From Porticoccus sp964608185 (GTDB lineage Bacteria; Pseudomonadota; Gammaproteobacteria; Pseudomonadales; Porticoccaceae): a DNA stretch of 17,180 bases. The stretch spans positions 1 through 17,180 of the forward strand of contig CAZSMR010000026.1 in NCBI GenBank assembly GCA_964608185.1, written 5' to 3'. The notes under the pieces are model-generated. The model searched no databases. It was not told where the DNA came from and saw nothing but the letters and a program-made list of their open reading frames with translations. The position numbers and the translations under genes were made by a program. This document shows positions 15,761 through 17,180 of the stretch, piece by piece (position 1 is the stretch's first letter; every line of letters begins with the position of its first letter).

Positions 15761-15833
15761 ATTTCAGATATAAGGTTGGGAGATGTCAGAAGGCTCTAAA
15801 AATTAGGGTCAAGTAGATCTTTGCATCTGAAAT
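15761..15833. repeat. Widely spaced 9-bp inverted repeat in the ilvD leader region
   Basis: ATTTCAGAT (15761-15769) and ATCTGAAAT (15825-15833) are exact inverted repeats 55 bp apart within the 281-bp gap before ilvD. The arms are longer than most chance pairs here, but no T-run follows and no leader peptide or known riboswitch pattern is seen. Confidence 0.25.
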
Positions 15834-15872
15834 TTTAATATTTCTTATGAGCGAACAAACTCATCAATTATA

Positions 15873-15900
15873 TTGTAATTTATTTATACATTCATATAGT
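15873..15900 (+). promoter_or_regulatory. Candidate sigma-70 promoter for ilvD
   Basis: TTGTAA (15873-15878, 4 of 6) and TATAGT (15895-15900, 5 of 6) at 16-bp spacing would start transcription near 15907, leaving a short leader of about 27 nt before ATG 15934. If correct, the inverted repeat at 15761-15833 is upstream of the transcript rather than part of it. Confidence 0.4.
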
Positions 15901-15933
15901 GTGTTCATTGAAACTAAAATTGAAGATTAAAAT

Positions 15934-17180
15934 ATGAGTACAGATAAACCACGTAAACATTCACTAAAAATTGTAGATGGTCCAACTCAGGCTCCCAGCC
16001 GGTCTATGCTGAGGGCAGTAGGGTTTAGCGACGAAGATTTTAAAAAATCACAAGTGGGTATTGCCTCAACTTGGTCAATGGTGACGCCATGCAATATGCA
16101 TATTAATACTCTTGCCGACGAGGTGGGTAAAGGTGTAGATAGCGCCGGTGCCAAAAGTGTGATTTATAATACTATTACCATATCAGACGGTATTTCTATG
16201 GGTACCGAAGGTATGAAGTATTCTTTGGTATCACGTGAGGTTATTTGCGATTCTATAGAGGCGGTCTCGGCTGGCATGGGGCATGATGGGATTATTGCTA
16301 TTGGTGGCTGCGATAAAAACATGCCTGGTTGTTTAATGGGTCTAGCGCGCCTGAACCGCCCCTCCATCTTTGTGTATGGCGGGACGATTTTGCCTGGCGA
16401 AAACCATACAGATATCGTATCAGTATTCGAGGCTGTAGGTGGTTATGCGAACGGCGATATCCCTATCACTCAGTTGGATCATATTGAAAAAACGGCGATT
16501 CCTGGTCCTGGGTCTTGCGGCGGAATGTATACGGCAAATACCTTAGCTTCGGCAATCGAGGCTTTGGGTATGAGTATGCCGAACAGTTCTGCACAGAATG
16601 CTGTTTCAGATAATAAAAAACAAGATTGTGTTGATGCAGGAAAAGCTATTGTTTATTTGCTCGAACATGATATTAAGCCGTCCGATATTATGACAAAAAA
16701 GGCATTTGAAAATGCAATTACGCTAATTATTACCTTAGGAGGCTCTACTAATGCGGTCCTACATTTGATAGCAATGGCCGATACTATTGGGGTGAAGCTG
16801 ACGCTAGATGATTTTGTGCGTATCGGTGAAAAAACACCAGTAATCGCCGATTTGCGTCCAAGCGGACAATATTTGATGTCGGAATTAATTGAAATCGGGG
16901 GCATTCAGCCACTGATGAAGCGTTTATTGGATGCTGGAATGCTTCACGGTGATTGCATGACAGTCACGGGAAAAACAATGGCCGAAAATTTAGCCGAGGT
17001 AACCGACTATCCCGAAGGGCAAAATATTATCTTACCTTTTGATAAGCCGATTAAAAAAGACAGCCATTTAGTGATACTAAGCGGTAATTTAGCGCCTGAA
17101 GGCGCGGTTTCAAAGATCACAGGAAAAGAAGGCTTAAGTTTTACTGGTACGGCCAAAGTATATGACTCAGAAGAGCAGGG
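15934..17180 (+). CDS. ilvD: Dihydroxyacid dehydratase, 3' end beyond the window
   Basis: IlvD dehydrates 2,3-dihydroxy-3-methylbutanoate and -pentanoate to the 2-oxo acids, the step before the transaminase in valine and isoleucine synthesis. The first 415 codons are visible with no stop to the window edge. It has the three cluster cysteines C53 (TPCNMH), C126 (GGCDKNMPG, with the metal-binding lysine K128) and C195 (GPGSCGGMYTANTL), and the SDGISMGTEGM block (84-94). This pattern, with a cysteine at the PCN position, is that of the roughly 560-residue plant/cyanobacterial-type enzymes with an oxygen-stable [2Fe-2S] cluster, not the 616-residue E. coli type, whose equivalent segment lacks that cysteine. 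The start is ATG 15934; the ribosome site is weak (GAAG at 15922-15925). G+C is visibly higher than in the neighbours: I counted 32 and 33 of 60 in 16261-16320 and 16321-16380, with codons such as GCG, CGC and CTG, which suggests transfer or selection for high expression. Confidence 0.93.
   Translation, partial: MSTDKPRKHSLKIVDGPTQAPSRSMLRAVGFSDEDFKKSQVGIASTWSMVTPCNMHINTLADEVGKGVDSAGAKSVIYNTITISDGISMGTEGMKYSLVSREVICDSIEAVSAGMGHDGIIAIGGCDKNMPGCLMGLARLNRPSIFVYGGTILPGENHTDIVSVFEAVGGYANGDIPITQLDHIEKTAIPGPGSCGGMYTANTLASAIEALGMSMPNSSAQNAVSDNKKQDCVDAGKAIVYLLEHDIKPSDIMTKKAFENAITLIITLGGSTNAVLHLIAMADTIGVKLTLDDFVRIGEKTPVIADLRPSGQYLMSELIEIGGIQPLMKRLLDAGMLHGDCMTVTGKTMAENLAEVTDYPEGQNIILPFDKPIKKDSHLVILSGNLAPEGAVSKITGKEGLSFTGTAKVYDSEEQ

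Noticed and set aside
15653..15933. Leader-peptide attenuator or riboswitch controlling ilvD
   Set aside because: I found no short ORF rich in Val, Leu or Ile codons and no terminator hairpin with a T-run; only an inverted repeat and a promoter-like pair remain.
16164..16904. Minus-strand open frames within ilvD
   Set aside because: The plus strand reads as an uninterrupted dihydroxyacid dehydratase with all key residues, so these are shadows.
1..17180. CRISPR array, defence island, prophage, insertion sequence or toxin-antitoxin pair
   Set aside because: No repeated spacers, no transposase, integrase or phage proteins, and all sizeable genes fit housekeeping families or single orphans.

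Overview
The window reads as an ordinary chromosomal segment of an AT-rich gammaproteobacterium, probably a free-living aquatic or marine one. This is inferred from the gene content: xseB-ispA-dxs in the gammaproteobacterial order, E. coli-like exonuclease I and DinG, class II fumarase and a DegQ/MucD-type protease. Intergenic regions are very AT-rich and genes are tightly packed. I see no transposase, integrase, phage gene, CRISPR array, tRNA or rRNA.

Layout. A strong terminator at the left edge (2-31) closes an unseen upstream gene. It is followed by a good Fur-box candidate beside a good sigma-70 promoter (91-139), then a small multi-pass membrane protein related to the N-terminal domain of the urate oxidase PuuD (219-857) with its own terminator. 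Next comes an unrecognised single-pass membrane coiled-coil protein (about 1053-1715), convergent with fumC (minus, 1746-3131). A 250-bp divergent gap separates fumC from a rightward block: sbcB (3382-4821), pyrB (4889-5896), a lysophospholipid-acyltransferase-like gene (5945-7087) and dinG (7087-9249). The last two overlap in a TAATG stop/start junction.

From 9276 to 13489 everything is on the minus strand. In transcription order it is a zinc-free MDR oxidoreductase, xseB, ispA and dxs. xseB and ispA again overlap as TAATG, and ispA and dxs are consecutive suppliers of the isoprenoid pathway. A secreted two-PDZ trypsin-like protease (13626-14990) is convergent with an unusual class I methyltransferase (15014-15652, minus). 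After 281 bp of AT-rich leader the window ends inside ilvD (15934 onward), which belongs to the three-cysteine, probably [2Fe-2S], dihydroxyacid dehydratase type and looks richer in G+C than its neighbours.

How the genes work together. Most are housekeeping: TCA cycle (fumC), pyrimidine synthesis (pyrB), branched-chain amino acids (ilvD), isoprenoid precursors (dxs, ispA), DNA repair (sbcB, xseB, dinG) and envelope protein quality control (degQ). I did not find a convincing new multi-gene system. The points that most deserve a second look are the putative iron-regulated, cytochrome-less PuuD-like protein, the orphan membrane coiled-coil protein, the acyltransferase-dinG coupling, and the compositional shift at ilvD.
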